Origin: Tepidibacter hydrothermalis
GTDB lineage: Bacteria; Bacillota; Clostridia; Peptostreptococcales; Peptostreptococcaceae
Direction: 5' to 3'
DNA: 64,000 nucleotides
NCBI RefSeq assembly: GCF_029542625.1
Contig: NZ_CP120733.1
Location: 2,728,001-2,792,000, forward strand
Position numbers and translations under genes: made by a program. Below are positions 40,685 to 50,798 of the stretch, piece by piece (position 1 is the stretch's first letter; the number at the start of each line of letters is the position of its first letter). The notes beneath the pieces were generated by a model. It made no database searches. It had not been told where the DNA came from and was given only the letters and a program-made list of their open reading frames with translations.

Positions 40685-42680
40685 ATATCATGTAATCTAT
40701 ATTATATTTTTCTAACTTTCTATAAAGAGTACTTCTTCCTATACCAAGTGTTTTGGAGGCGAGAGCTATATTTCCGTTCACATCTTCCAAAGTCTTTATT
40801 ATAGCTATCTTCTCTATTTCTGCTAAAGTCAGTAGTTCTTCTGTTATTCCTATTTTTTTGCATAAATTACTAGGTTTTATATAAGAAGGCAGATGTTTGT
40901 ATTCTATAGTTTCTCCTTCTTCAACCATATTTATAACTAACTGCATTACATTCTGAAGTTCCCTTACATTCCCTGGCCAATCATAACTTTTAACATATTT
41001 ATAAAAACTTTCGTTAATAAATCCTATAGTCTTATTCATCTTTTTGCTAAATTTTTTAAGAAAATATTCAACCAAAAGATCTATATCTTCTTTTCTATGC
41101 CTTAAGGATGGAGTGGTTATAGGCATTACATTCAATCTGTAATAAAGATCTTCTCTAAAGTTTCCTTTTTCAACTTCTTCTTTTAGATTTTTATGCGTTG
41201 CAGCTATAACTCTAACATCTGTTGGTATAACACTATGGCCTCCAACTCTAACTATTGATTTAGTTTCCAAAACTCTAAGCAAATTTACTTGTGTATCAAG
41301 AGGCATATCTCCTATTTCATCAAGAAATATAGTCCCCTCATCAGCAAGTTCAAATTTACCTGGATGTCCACCTCTTTTGGCACCAGTAAATGCTCCATCT
41401 ACATATCCAAACAACTCACTTGCTACAAGTTCTCTAGGTATAGCCCCACAATTTAAAAATACAAATGGTTTATTCTTTCTAGGACTTTCATTGTGTATTG
41501 CCTGGGCAAACAATTCTTTCCCTGTACCACTTTCCCCTTGAAGAAGTATAGTAGTATTTGCTTTTGCAGCTTTTTTTGATATTTTTTTAGCATCTTGCAT
41601 TATTTCACTTTTACCTATAATATCTTCAAATGTAAATATAGCTTCAGCTCCTATTATTTTATTTACAAGATTATGAATTGTCTTGGCTCTTCTAAAAGTT
41701 ACAACAACTCCTTCAACCTCATCAGTATCACAGTCTTTTATAGGAGTCAAACTTACTATACAGTATATTCTTTGTCCTCTTTTATTTTTAAAATACATTT
41801 CAGTCTCTTCGTATTTTTTACCTTTATTTATAACACTTAATACTATTTTGTTGTTTTTTTCGCTTATAAGCTCACTTATATTTTTTCCTATAATATCTTT
41901 TTCATCAAGCGAAAGTAGTTTTCTAGCAAATAAATTTATATCTTTAACTATCCCTTTGTTATCTATTCCTAAAAGTCCTTCAGATATAGACTCCATTATT
42001 GCAAATAAATGCTTATTTGTCATACTTAGCTTTTTATTCATATCGTTAACTTTTAATTGATTTTCTATTGCTTCCCCCGATGCTACTACCATTCCCAAAG
42101 TATGAGGATGAACTTTTTCATATGGTCCAGTTACACTCAACACGCCCACTACATCACCATATTGATTTTTTATAGGACAAGCAGATGAACTCCAATTATG
42201 ATATAACTTGCAATAATGTTCCCCTCCAAGAACTTGTATAGGTTCTTTATTTATTATTGCAAGTGATAGAGCATTTGTTCCCATATTTTTTTCACTTATA
42301 TTACTCCCCATCTCTATATTAAGGTCTTTATACGTATCTATAAGATCACTATTTCCCATAAACTCAAGAATATAACCATCTCCATCTGCTAGCCTTATTA
42401 CAAGACCATTATCTTCTACTATTTTATACAAACTGTTCATAAAAGGCTTGGCTATCTCTACTAGTCTCTTAGATTCTTCTTTTCTTCTTTTCAATTCTCT
42501 TTTATTGAGTTTTAAAACTTCATTATTTACAAATGGGTCTATTTTATAAGTTTTACTTCTCAACCAAGATTTAGCTATAATAGGTCTTATTAAGTCGTAA
42601 TCTAAGTCCCCTGTTTTTATGAATTTTTTCCAAGCTTTTATGCTATCTTCATTCTTACCCAGTAAAATTTCCGTTGGCAT
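40683..42680 (-). CDS. Sigma-54-dependent transcriptional activator (AcoR-like: GAF, PAS, AAA+, Fis)
   Basis: A 665-residue protein; the ATG at 42680 is eight bases after AAGGGG. The N-terminal AcoR-type GAF region (about 60-210) has GSNISEKNMGTNALSLAI and HNWSSSACPIKN. A PAS domain lies near 225-340 (MESISEGLLGIDNKGIVKDI). The AAA+ domain has Walker A GESGTGKELFAQAIH, the sigma-54 contact loop GAFTGA and Walker B IFLDEIGDMP. The C-terminal Fis-type helix-turn-helix has IALASKTLGIGRSTLYRKLE. It very probably activates the adjacent sigma-54 promoter of the Mrp-like operon. The signal is unknown. Confidence 0.92.
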   Translation of the reverse strand: MPTEILLGKNEDSIKAWKKFIKTGDLDYDLIRPIIAKSWLRSKTYKIDPFVNNEVLKLNKRELKRRKEESKRLVEIAKPFMNSLYKIVEDNGLVIRLADGDGYILEFMGNSDLIDTYKDLNIEMGSNISEKNMGTNALSLAIINKEPIQVLGGEHYCKLYHNWSSSACPIKNQYGDVVGVLSVTGPYEKVHPHTLGMVVASGEAIENQLKVNDMNKKLSMTNKHLFAIMESISEGLLGIDNKGIVKDINLFARKLLSLDEKDIIGKNISELISEKNNKIVLSVINKGKKYEETEMYFKNKRGQRIYCIVSLTPIKDCDTDEVEGVVVTFRRAKTIHNLVNKIIGAEAIFTFEDIIGKSEIMQDAKKISKKAAKANTTILLQGESGTGKELFAQAIHNESPRKNKPFVFLNCGAIPRELVASELFGYVDGAFTGAKRGGHPGKFELADEGTIFLDEIGDMPLDTQVNLLRVLETKSIVRVGGHSVIPTDVRVIAATHKNLKEEVEKGNFREDLYYRLNVMPITTPSLRHRKEDIDLLVEYFLKKFSKKMNKTIGFINESFYKYVKSYDWPGNVRELQNVMQLVINMVEEGETIEYKHLPSYIKPSNLCKKIGITEELLTLAEIEKIAIIKTLEDVNGNIALASKTLGIGRSTLYRKLEKYNIDYMI

Positions 42681-42915
42681 TTTTATCACCCCTTCGGACT
42701 AATATTATTATTTATTATACCACTATATATAAATTTACGTTTTATTTATAATAAATTTATATAAATTTAAATTTCTACATAGCATTGATTAAAAAACTAA
42801 ATTTATAACTATTTTATATATTCAACCTCACTTTTGGTCAATATATAATTGTATATGTTATAATATAGTGTACATTTACATATTTTAGTTTTTTCTTACT
42901 AAAGGAGGTTTTTCC

Positions 42916-43713
42916 ATGAATTGGATAGATAAATTAGAACGAAAATATAGAAATCTTGCAATTGAAAATCTAATGTATTATGTAATAGGGTTATCCACTC
43001 TTGTGTATGGTATATATTACATAACTCACTCTTATAACTTAATAGCTTTACTTGAGCTAAATCCAAGTTTAGTCATGAAAGGTCAGGTTTGGAGGCTTAT
43101 AACTTATATATTTATACCACCTTTGCTTTCTCCAATTTGGATATTCTTTAGACTTTATATTTATTATACCCTAGGTTCTGCACTTGAACATGAATGGGGT
43201 AGCTTTAAATTTAATCTATACTACTTTTTAGGTATGATTGGAACTACAATAGTAGCTTTTATAATAAACTCACCCGTTAGTGCTACTTATTTAAATCTAT
43301 CTATTTTTCTAGCATTTGCTAAATTGTATCCAGACTACGAGTTTTATCTATTTTTTATACTTCCAGTCAAAGTTAAGTATTTATCTTTCTTGAATTGGAT
43401 ATTTATAGGATATACAATTATATTCTCACCTGTAATATTTAAATTAACAGCTATAGTATCTATAATAAATTACTTTATATTTTTTGGAAAAAGCAATTTA
43501 TATGATGCTAAGAACAGAAGAAATGCTTATAATAGAAAAAAACAGTTCAAATCTAATATAACTAATATAACTAGAAAAGATTATTTTCATAAATGTACTG
43601 TATGCGGAATAACAGAAAAAGACGATCCTGACATGGAGTTTAGATACTGCTCTAAGTGCAGTGATGACTATGAATATTGTATTAATCACCTTTCTAATCA
43701 TGAACACAGATAA
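42916..43713 (+). CDS. Rhomboid-like membrane protein with C-terminal zinc ribbon
   Basis: A 265-residue protein with about six helices in a rhomboid-like arrangement (MKGQVWRLITYIFIPP, ALEHEWGSFKFNLYYFLGMI). The catalytic GxSG of rhomboid proteases is absent; the region reads SPVSATYLNLSIFLAFAKLY. A cytosolic C-terminus follows with KCTVCGITEKDDPDMEFRYC and SKCSDDYEYCINHLSNHEH, a Cys/His-rich ribbon. It is probably a non-catalytic rhomboid relative. The start follows AAAGGAGG. Function unknown. Confidence 0.7.
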   Translation: MNWIDKLERKYRNLAIENLMYYVIGLSTLVYGIYYITHSYNLIALLELNPSLVMKGQVWRLITYIFIPPLLSPIWIFFRLYIYYTLGSALEHEWGSFKFNLYYFLGMIGTTIVAFIINSPVSATYLNLSIFLAFAKLYPDYEFYLFFILPVKVKYLSFLNWIFIGYTIIFSPVIFKLTAIVSIINYFIFFGKSNLYDAKNRRNAYNRKKQFKSNITNITRKDYFHKCTVCGITEKDDPDMEFRYCSKCSDDYEYCINHLSNHEHR

Positions 43714-43742
43714 AGATGAAGCATTATGCTTCATCTTTTTTT
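43711..43742 (+). terminator. Terminator of the rhomboid-like gene
   Basis: AAAGATGAAGCAT pairs with ATGCTTCATCTTT, followed by a T-run on the plus strand. The stem begins at the stop codon. Confidence 0.85.
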
Positions 43743-44165
43743 AGCTTATTGATACTTTTTTCCTTCACTTTATATTTTCTTAATTTTTACAACCTTCTCT
43801 AATAAAATTTTTATGAATAATTTATTTTTATCAATTCATAAATCATCAACTTTTTTCACTTTAAAACACTGCTAAAAAACCTATATCACAACCCAAATTT
43901 CATTTTATATGCAATAATTGTAATCATCACAAGTACCTTTTCAACCAAAGGTTCATTTTTTGTAAAATTCAGAATAAAAAGAAATTTGATATCGCATTTG
44001 TTTTTTGGTACAATTGTTTCAATTGATGTTAAACTAAATTTCATTATATTTTAAACTCAAATTTTATTTAGACTAAATAATATAAAGCTAAATTCAATAA
44101 AAGCTAAATTTTATCAGAAAGCAATAATACTATTTTAAAAATTTTTAGTAAAGGAAAGTGATAGC
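43743..44165. other. 423-bp leader region of the AGCS symporter gene
   Basis: No open frame found. AT-rich with short repeated ACTAAAT/GCTAAAT words between 44030 and 44120, and paired CAATTG boxes at 44011-44025. A TTGATG with TATATT 16 bases on (near 44025-44052) could be the promoter, which would leave a leader of about 100 bases with no recognised riboswitch. Confidence 0.4.
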
Positions 44166-45590
44166 ATGTTGAGTATTTTAGAAAAAATAGTTTCCGTAGG
44201 AAACACTATACTTTGGCAATACGTTCTTATAGTTTTACTTATTTCAATGGGTCTTTATTTTACATTTAAGTCTAACTTTGTTCAGTTTAAATTTTTAGGA
44301 GAAATGTTCAAACTATTAGGAGATGGAGCTAGTAATTCATCTGACAAAAAACATGGTGTTTCTTCATTTCAAGCGTTTTGTATAAGTACAGCTTCTAGAG
44401 TTGGTACTGGTAACTTAGCTGGTGTTGCATTAGCTATTTCTATAGGTGGTCCTGGTGCTGTATTCTGGATGTGGCTTATAGCATTAATAGGTGCTGCGTC
44501 AAGTTTTGTTGAAAGTACTTTAGCTCAAATTTATAAAGTTAAAGATAAAAGCGGATACCGCGGTGGTCCAGCTTATTATATGGAAAAAGCCTTAAATAAA
44601 AGATGGATGGGAGTTTTATTTTCAATATTAATAACTCTATGTTTCGGTCTTGTTTTCAACGCAGTACAGTCAAACACTATTTCACTTGCTTTTGAAGAAG
44701 CATTTGGATTAAATAGAATGATAATGGGATTAACTTTAGCTACAGTTACAGCAATTATAATATTCGGCGGAGTTACAAGAATTGCAAAGGTTGCAGAGTT
44801 AATAGTTCCTGTAATGGCTGTGGCTTATATCTTCGTTGCTATATTTGTAATTATCAAAAACATAACTTTAGTACCATCAATATTCTCACTTATTTTAAGC
44901 AGCGCATTTGGTATGAAAGCTGCTGTAGGTGGTGGAATTGGTGCTGCCCTAATGCAAGGTATTAAAAGAGGTCTTTTCTCTAATGAAGCCGGTATGGGAT
45001 CTGCTCCAAATGCAGCTGCAACAGCACATGTATCTCATCCAGTTAAACAAGGTTTAATTCAAACTCTTGGAGTATTTACTGATACACTTTTAATATGTAG
45101 TTCAACTGCATTTATAATACTTCTTTCTGGTGCTTATTCAACAGAAGGTTTAACTGGTATACAACTTACACAAACTGCTTTAAGTTCTCAGGTAGGTTCT
45201 TGGGGAAATACTTTTATAGCTGCTTGTATTTTACTATTTGCATTCAGTTCTATAATAGGTAATTACTACTACGGAGAAACTAATATAGAGTTTATAAACA
45301 CTAAGAAAATTTATTTATTAATATACAGATTATCAGTTGTAGGTATGGTTGTATTTGGTTCAGTTGCTAAAGTTCAAATAGTTTGGGATATGGCAGACTT
45401 ATTCATGGGCCTAATGGCGCTAATAAATCTAATAGCTATTTCTCAACTTGGTAAAATAGCATTTGCAGCATTAAAGGATTACGCTGCTCAAAAGAAAGAA
45501 GGAAAAGATCCAGTATTTTATTCAGATAGTATAGAAGGTCTAAATAATCTAGAATGTTGGGAGTCTTCAACAGAAGCTAAAAAAGCTTAA
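44166..45590 (+). CDS. Alanine/glycine:cation symporter (AGCS family)
   Basis: A 474-residue sodium-coupled amino-acid importer. The family signature is clear in STASRVGTGNLAGVALAISI, GGPGAVFWMWLIALIGAASS, FVESTLAQIYKVKDK and GYRGGPAYYMEKAL, and in GLFSNEAGMGSAPNAAATA. About 11 helices. It is monocistronic and followed by a strong terminator. The ribosome site is AAAGGAAAGTGAT. Confidence 0.93.
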   Translation: MLSILEKIVSVGNTILWQYVLIVLLISMGLYFTFKSNFVQFKFLGEMFKLLGDGASNSSDKKHGVSSFQAFCISTASRVGTGNLAGVALAISIGGPGAVFWMWLIALIGAASSFVESTLAQIYKVKDKSGYRGGPAYYMEKALNKRWMGVLFSILITLCFGLVFNAVQSNTISLAFEEAFGLNRMIMGLTLATVTAIIIFGGVTRIAKVAELIVPVMAVAYIFVAIFVIIKNITLVPSIFSLILSSAFGMKAAVGGGIGAALMQGIKRGLFSNEAGMGSAPNAAATAHVSHPVKQGLIQTLGVFTDTLLICSSTAFIILLSGAYSTEGLTGIQLTQTALSSQVGSWGNTFIAACILLFAFSSIIGNYYYGETNIEFINTKKIYLLIYRLSVVGMVVFGSVAKVQIVWDMADLFMGLMALINLIAISQLGKIAFAALKDYAAQKKEGKDPVFYSDSIEGLNNLECWESSTEAKKA

Positions 45591-45608
45591 TATATTTAAA
45601 ATGTTATA

Positions 45609-45658
45609 AAGGGAGTATGATAATAGAAATTAATTTCTATTATCATACTCCCTTTTTT
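45609..45658 (+). terminator. Terminator of the AGCS gene
   Basis: A perfect 20-bp stem (45611-45630 with 45633-45652) followed by TTTTTT on the plus strand. Confidence 0.9.
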
Positions 45659-45796
45659 ATTTTATCCTGAATCTAAAAGTTCTAAGTCTGCATCCTCTTA
45701 AGGCTGGAATAATAACTCTACATTTTCTGGATTAAGGTTCACTTTATAGGGCTCATGGCTTTTAAATTATGAATGTTATTTATGAAAAAAATAATC

Positions 45797-46735
45797 TTAA
45801 AATGCAGTATCATGACCTATATAGCAAGCTATATTATTCTCTAAGAATAAATCCTGTATTTCTTCTAATTTTTTAACTGGTGTACTTTCTTCATATTTGT
45901 ATTTATATTCATTCCCCAATTGTTTCCATTTTGATTCTCCCAATCTGTGAAATGGAAGTATGTTTATTTCAACTAAATCATTTTTTTTCATAAAAGAGAT
46001 AGTATCAACTATATTTTGATATGTATCATTAAAATCTCTTATTACAGGCATTCTTAGAACTATCCTTTTACCCGAACTCGCAATTGATTCTATATTTTCC
46101 AATATTAAATCATTGTAAACTCCAGTCTTTTGTTTATGTTTTTCTCTATCCATATGTTTTAAATCAATAAATGCAAAGTCTATATACTTCATCGCTTCTA
46201 AAAAAGTTTTATTATCTATATATGCTGTAGTTTCTATTGCTGTATGAAAATAATTTTTCTTACATTCTATTAAAGTATTTATTAAAAATTCACTTTGATA
46301 AAACGGTTCTCCTCCACTAAATGTAACTCCGCCATTACTACTCCAAGAATGATTATCTCTAGTGAGTATTTTTATTAATTCTTGTATTTCATATTCTCTA
46401 CCACATACTTTTAATGCATTATAATAACACGCTTTGCTACATTCAAATGTTTTGCAATTTTTACATATTTCCCAGTTTAATTGTGGCTTATTATTTTCAT
46501 CAAAACTCAAACCTCCATATAAACACTTATTCCTACATATATTGCATCCTTTTTCATATTTACAAGTACCTTCACTAAACATAATATGCTGTTCTTTCTT
46601 CCAGCTTTCTGGATTAGCACACCATTCACATTTCAAAGGGCATCCACTCATAAAAACAGTTGTCCTACAACCAGGTCCATCATGTACTGAAAAACTCTGT
46701 ATATCAAATAGCATTCCTTTCATGTCATTATTCAT
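45797..46735 (-). CDS. hpdA: 4-hydroxyphenylacetate decarboxylase activating enzyme (radical SAM)
   Basis: A 312-residue glycyl-radical-enzyme activase. I start it at ATG 46735 behind GGGGGA; an ATG five codons upstream has tighter spacing. The radical SAM cluster motif is CPLKCEWC (C-x3-C-x2-C), preceded by SVHDGPGCRTTVFMSG. An inserted ferredoxin-like domain has two four-cysteine sets (CKYEKGCNICRNKC and CKNCKTFECSKAC). GGVTFSGGEP is the SAM-binding region. It generates the glycyl radical in HpdB. It is the third gene of hpdBCA and resembles the C. difficile protein closely (FAFIDLKHMDREKHKQKTGV). Confidence 0.93.
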   Translation of the reverse strand: MNNDMKGMLFDIQSFSVHDGPGCRTTVFMSGCPLKCEWCANPESWKKEQHIMFSEGTCKYEKGCNICRNKCLYGGLSFDENNKPQLNWEICKNCKTFECSKACYYNALKVCGREYEIQELIKILTRDNHSWSSNGGVTFSGGEPFYQSEFLINTLIECKKNYFHTAIETTAYIDNKTFLEAMKYIDFAFIDLKHMDREKHKQKTGVYNDLILENIESIASSGKRIVLRMPVIRDFNDTYQNIVDTISFMKKNDLVEINILPFHRLGESKWKQLGNEYKYKYEESTPVKKLEEIQDLFLENNIACYIGHDTAF

Positions 46736-46762
46736 CTCAAAGTCCCCCATTACCTTCTTTTA

Positions 46763-47023
46763 TTATTTAAATTTATGTCCCTTACATGTTGTTGCATTTA
46801 AATCTCCAAAAGTCCAATCATCTTTTTCAAGTCCTGTACATATTCCTAAATTATCTTCCTTTGTTTCTTGAAAATGTTCACAATTTTTACACTTAGGAAC
46901 AAGTTCCAATCTATTACATACATCACTATCTATATTGACTATTTCATTCGTTATCCTACAAATCCCCTTCGCTGCATCAATAGGTGAACAATTTAAACAA
47001 TCATTGTGTTTTAATTTTTCCAT
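46763..47023 (-). CDS. hpdC: 4-hydroxyphenylacetate decarboxylase small subunit (Fe-S)
   Basis: An 86-residue protein with eight cysteines plus a near-N-terminal histidine, enough for two [4Fe-4S] clusters: HNDCLNCSP, GICRITNE, DVCNRLELVPKCKNCEHF, GICTGLEKDDW and TTCKGHKFK. The small subunit is a hallmark of this decarboxylase. I start at MEKLKHNDC; the ribosome site GAGGGGGTG lies in the last codons of hpdB, and the gap between the genes is four bases. The longer frame (to 47041) would overlap hpdB. Confidence 0.93.
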   Translation of the reverse strand: MEKLKHNDCLNCSPIDAAKGICRITNEIVNIDSDVCNRLELVPKCKNCEHFQETKEDNLGICTGLEKDDWTFGDLNATTCKGHKFK

Positions 47024-47027
47024 AATT

Positions 47028-49739
47028 CTACACCCCCTCATATTCTGTTCTTGCTATAACTTCATCTTGTATAGGTTTTCCTATTTCGCACCAATATTGA
47101 GTGAATCCAGCAACCCTTACCATAAGATCTCTATATTTCTCTGGATTTTCCTGAGCATTCTTTAATACTTTAGAATCTACGATGTTATATTGTATATGAA
47201 ATCCGCCTTTTCTCATATACGCTCTTGTTAAATCTAATAAGTTTTTAGTTCCCTGCATTCCTTTTAGCGCACTTGGATGTATCTTTAAGTTCATTTGAGA
47301 ATTTTGAGATGTTGAATGATCCCAAACTGTTGCTGATTCAAATAAAGCATATGGTCCGTTTTTGTCCGTTCCAGGATATGCTGACATAGAACCATCTGCA
47401 TAAGTTGTTCCTGCAAGCCTTCCATCTGGTGTTGCAAGAGTTGCTCCACCTTGTGCTCCATGAGTAGAAACTGATATTTGACATGCATACATAGGTTTTC
47501 CATATAAAGATTCTACTCCATGGCACATTTCACAGAACCACTCTTCATATTCTCTTAAAATATCATCTACATATAAATCTGCATTACCATATTTAGGAGC
47601 AGTTAAGCACATTCCATATATATCATCATATTTACCACTCATATCTTCTCTTTCTTGATCAGCAAGAGAATAACTTCCTATTTCATCCGCTTTTTTAAAT
47701 CCAAAATTATTAATTATAGCATCCTTCATTTCTTCAACAGTATATTTTTTATCATCGTATACAATCTTTTTAAAACCTGCTAATGAATTAACCATAGTAA
47801 CCGTTCCACAACTCTCTACATTAAATGTTGCATTATATCTATATCCTAAGTTTCCAATATGCTGTCCTGTTGAAAGACAATCTGGTTTTAAGAAAGAGTT
47901 GACTACTGACATATTTTGTTTACGCCATATATCATGCTGTATATTATTAGTTTTTGCAAGTACATCTACTGATTTTTCATAGTACTCCTTGAATGTATCA
48001 AATAATTCTTCATAAGTTTCAAGTTTTTTATTATGAGGCTTTAATACTTGAATACCCGTTCTATGGTCTTTTCCGTTCATTAATACTAATTCCAATACTT
48101 TAGGATTTGCAACAAAGTGAACACCTACACTTGTTGGATGACCTGCTCCGCCTGGTATTTCATATTTTTTACCGTTTAAAACAACTTCCTTCCAAGTACA
48201 CGGAGAAGTTTCAAGACATCCACCTATTGCAACAGATCTCGCTTCTTCTATTGTCATTCCTTCTTCTGAGTATTGATTCATTAAAAATTCAATAGCACCT
48301 CTATTATTCATCCAAGCTGGATATCCTGCACCTGTTTTATCACATTCTACACATTTTAATAAGAATTTTTCAGGTAATTTCTCATCATATAAAACTGATA
48401 ACGTAGGTTGCGGTGTTTCACAAGTCATTCCAGCTTCTACTATAAGCATTTCTAATTCATTTGTAGCACTTTGTCCCTTTCTTGTAAGTCCTCCAATAGT
48501 TAAGTTATTAAATGTATTTCCAGATAAAACTCCACCAACAACACCAGTAGATGCAAAACAATCTATAGCTGTTATTTTTATTCTGTAAAGTTCCATAAGC
48601 TCCAGCACTTCTTCTTTTGTAATTCTTCCAGCTTTTATATCTTGTTCATACCAAGGATATAATATTTGTCCAAGTCTTCCTATTGAAAGACCTGATATAG
48701 CATCTTCATTAAGTACTGCAATATGAAGAGTATATGTTACTTGAAGTGCTTCTCTAAAACTACGAGGCTGATTATGAGCAATCCATTCTAGGCACTCAGC
48801 TATTTCTGTATATTCTTTCTTTTGAACTTCATCATTTGAAATCTTTTCAAGTTGTCTTGCATGTTTTGCATAGTTTAATATCCAATTTTGAATACCTTCT
48901 ATTATATGAATTACAGCTTCATAAAAATAAAGTCTATCCATTCCTATTATTCCATCACCATCAGCTTTTCCTGCAACTTCATCTTTACATTCCTTTGCCA
49001 TTTCTATTAATCCATCAAAGCCATATTGTAGTGGATAATAATAGTTTATTACTTCTCTTCCTTGCGGAAGAGTAAATCCTGAATCAAACATACACACAAG
49101 ACTTTTCATTATATTTTCTTTGACTTCATAATCAGGAACCATTTTTTCATATTTTCGTCCCAAATCTTCTACCGATTTTCCTACCCACTCATTTGCTATC
49201 TTTAATAATACTGGTATTTCTTCTTTTCTCATTCCAAACTTACCTGCAATAGATACTACATTCCCAAAGCTTTTAGTAACATTTCCTCCACCTTGTCCAA
49301 ATTCACTTAATTCATCAGCACTTTCGCTTGGTGATTCTTTAAGTTCATTTTGATTAGCTACGAAGAATCCTTCTGACAGCCATGGCATAGGGAATGAACC
49401 TCTATAATTATAAGTCTTTTGCATAACTAACTTTTCGCCAGGTATAATATTTGGTGTCAAATGCGAAAATGCTTCTTTTAAAGCTCTAGCTCTTCTAACT
49501 ACAGTCACTTCACCATCTAGTTCTTTCCATTTACGGTTATACCAATATGGAAATTCTATATCCGTTGTCGAAAGAGTATTATAGTATATATCTCTTAATT
49601 TTTTAGCTCTATCAGTAGGCTCTTTTTTTATTTCTCTATCTACCATATCATCTGGAGCATTTCCTCCCGATTGATAGTTTATTGATAATCCCTTTGAAGC
49701 TAAAATATCCTCTAACTTCATTTTTCTACTCTGATCCAT
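47028..49739 (-). CDS. hpdB: 4-hydroxyphenylacetate decarboxylase large subunit (glycyl radical enzyme)
   Basis: A 903-residue glycyl radical enzyme that turns 4-hydroxyphenylacetate into p-cresol. The thiyl cysteine and acid are C508 and E510 in GGCLETSPC. The radical glycine is G878 in RVAGFTQYW. Ser349, His541 and Glu642 fall exactly five residues after the substrate-contact residues remembered for the C. scatologenes enzyme (S344, H536, E637; C503, E505, G873). That constant offset, plus hpdC and hpdA downstream, makes the assignment firm. Oxygen-sensitive and cytosolic. A ribosome site AGGGGGAG lies 11 bases upstream. Confidence 0.95.
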   Translation of the reverse strand: MDQSRKMKLEDILASKGLSINYQSGGNAPDDMVDREIKKEPTDRAKKLRDIYYNTLSTTDIEFPYWYNRKWKELDGEVTVVRRARALKEAFSHLTPNIIPGEKLVMQKTYNYRGSFPMPWLSEGFFVANQNELKESPSESADELSEFGQGGGNVTKSFGNVVSIAGKFGMRKEEIPVLLKIANEWVGKSVEDLGRKYEKMVPDYEVKENIMKSLVCMFDSGFTLPQGREVINYYYPLQYGFDGLIEMAKECKDEVAGKADGDGIIGMDRLYFYEAVIHIIEGIQNWILNYAKHARQLEKISNDEVQKKEYTEIAECLEWIAHNQPRSFREALQVTYTLHIAVLNEDAISGLSIGRLGQILYPWYEQDIKAGRITKEEVLELMELYRIKITAIDCFASTGVVGGVLSGNTFNNLTIGGLTRKGQSATNELEMLIVEAGMTCETPQPTLSVLYDEKLPEKFLLKCVECDKTGAGYPAWMNNRGAIEFLMNQYSEEGMTIEEARSVAIGGCLETSPCTWKEVVLNGKKYEIPGGAGHPTSVGVHFVANPKVLELVLMNGKDHRTGIQVLKPHNKKLETYEELFDTFKEYYEKSVDVLAKTNNIQHDIWRKQNMSVVNSFLKPDCLSTGQHIGNLGYRYNATFNVESCGTVTMVNSLAGFKKIVYDDKKYTVEEMKDAIINNFGFKKADEIGSYSLADQEREDMSGKYDDIYGMCLTAPKYGNADLYVDDILREYEEWFCEMCHGVESLYGKPMYACQISVSTHGAQGGATLATPDGRLAGTTYADGSMSAYPGTDKNGPYALFESATVWDHSTSQNSQMNLKIHPSALKGMQGTKNLLDLTRAYMRKGGFHIQYNIVDSKVLKNAQENPEKYRDLMVRVAGFTQYWCEIGKPIQDEVIARTEYEGV

Positions 49740-49861
49740 ATAAACTAGCTCCCCCTTTTTATAATAAGTAACTTTGAAACCTACATAAGTATTTCAATTT
49801 CTGTATTGCAAAACCCTTTTCAATTATTGTAAAATTTAGGTATACTCTGTCGATACATATA

Positions 49862-49911
49862 ACAAGAGCTGTCTTAAGATGATTTAAAAATCATCTTAAG
49901 ACAGCTCTTAT
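49862..49911 (-). terminator. Terminator of murI
   Basis: A long perfect hairpin whose outer part is AAGAGCTGTCTTAAGATGA with its complement. It lies nine bases past the murI stop codon, with a weak T-tract (TTGTTAT) on the minus strand. Confidence 0.75.
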
Positions 49912-49919
49912 TTATCACT

Positions 49920-50684
49920 CTATATATTCAATAATTTATAAGATAGTTCTATTTTAGATTCATCTTCTGATGAATTTACAACCTCTACACAACCATTTGT
50001 ATCATTATTAGATAGCATATCCATGCTAGATAGAATTGTTTTTAGATTGTGTGCGGTTCCATATCCACCATCTATAAGTTTCACATTCTCACCTAACGCC
50101 TTTTTTATGGCATTCCTTAAAAATATGTAGTGTGTACATCCAAGTACAATTGAAGATATTTCATTTATATTAATATCTTTAAATAACTCTTTTATAGATT
50201 CTTCTGCTTCTACTCCTTGTGTAATACCACTTTCTACTACCGTTACAAGTCTAGGAGCTGGAATTTTAAGAATTTCAGCCTCACCTCTATACTGGTTCAT
50301 AAGTGAATTGAATTTTTTTTCTTTCAAAGTCACTTCTGTAGCTAAAACTACAATTTTTCCACTTTCATACATTTGAACAGCAGGTTTTAAAGCAGGTTCA
50401 ATCCCTATAATAGGTATTTTATACCTACTTCTGAATTTATCTACAACAGCACTAGTTGCTGTATTACAAGCTATTACTATAGATTTAACACCTCTATTTA
50501 CAAAGTAGTCACCTATCTCAAGACATATTTTTTCTAATTCTTCTTTAGTTTTTTTGCCATAAGGTATATTCTTAGAATCACCGTAGTATATATAATCTTC
50601 ATTGGGCATAAGTTTCTTTATTTCTCTTAAGACACTAATACCACCCATACCCGAATCAAACACACCTATAGGTAGATTTTTCAT
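49920..50684 (-). CDS. murI: Glutamate racemase
   Basis: A 254-residue enzyme supplying D-glutamate for peptidoglycan. It has IGVFDSGMGGISVLREIKK, the two catalytic cysteines in SIVIACNTATSAVV and IVLGCTHYIFL, and the PIIGIEPALKPAV segment. Full length. Monocistronic with its own terminator. Confidence 0.95.
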   Translation of the reverse strand: MKNLPIGVFDSGMGGISVLREIKKLMPNEDYIYYGDSKNIPYGKKTKEELEKICLEIGDYFVNRGVKSIVIACNTATSAVVDKFRSRYKIPIIGIEPALKPAVQMYESGKIVVLATEVTLKEKKFNSLMNQYRGEAEILKIPAPRLVTVVESGITQGVEAEESIKELFKDININEISSIVLGCTHYIFLRNAIKKALGENVKLIDGGYGTAHNLKTILSSMDMLSNNDTNGCVEVVNSSEDESKIELSYKLLNI

Positions 50685-50798
50685 TATATCACCCCCTAAA
50701 ATTCACCAACATATTATATCACAATTCAGTTTATACGAGAACTAATAATTGTAATAGTTTATATTTTATAAGTCGGAATATAAGGTTTACTTTGTTTA

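Noticed and set aside
43964-43978. CodY-like box (AAAATTCAGAATAAA) upstream of the AGCS gene
   Set aside because: Only about 10 of 15 positions fit the AATTTTCWGAAAATT consensus, which is common by chance in such AT-rich DNA.
47291-49075. Several open frames inside hpdB on both strands
   Set aside because: All lie inside the conserved glycyl radical enzyme gene and are composition effects.
49740-49862. Sigma-54 promoter upstream of hpdB
   Set aside because: A TTGC occurs, but no GG lies ten bases before it, so the -24/-12 pattern fails.
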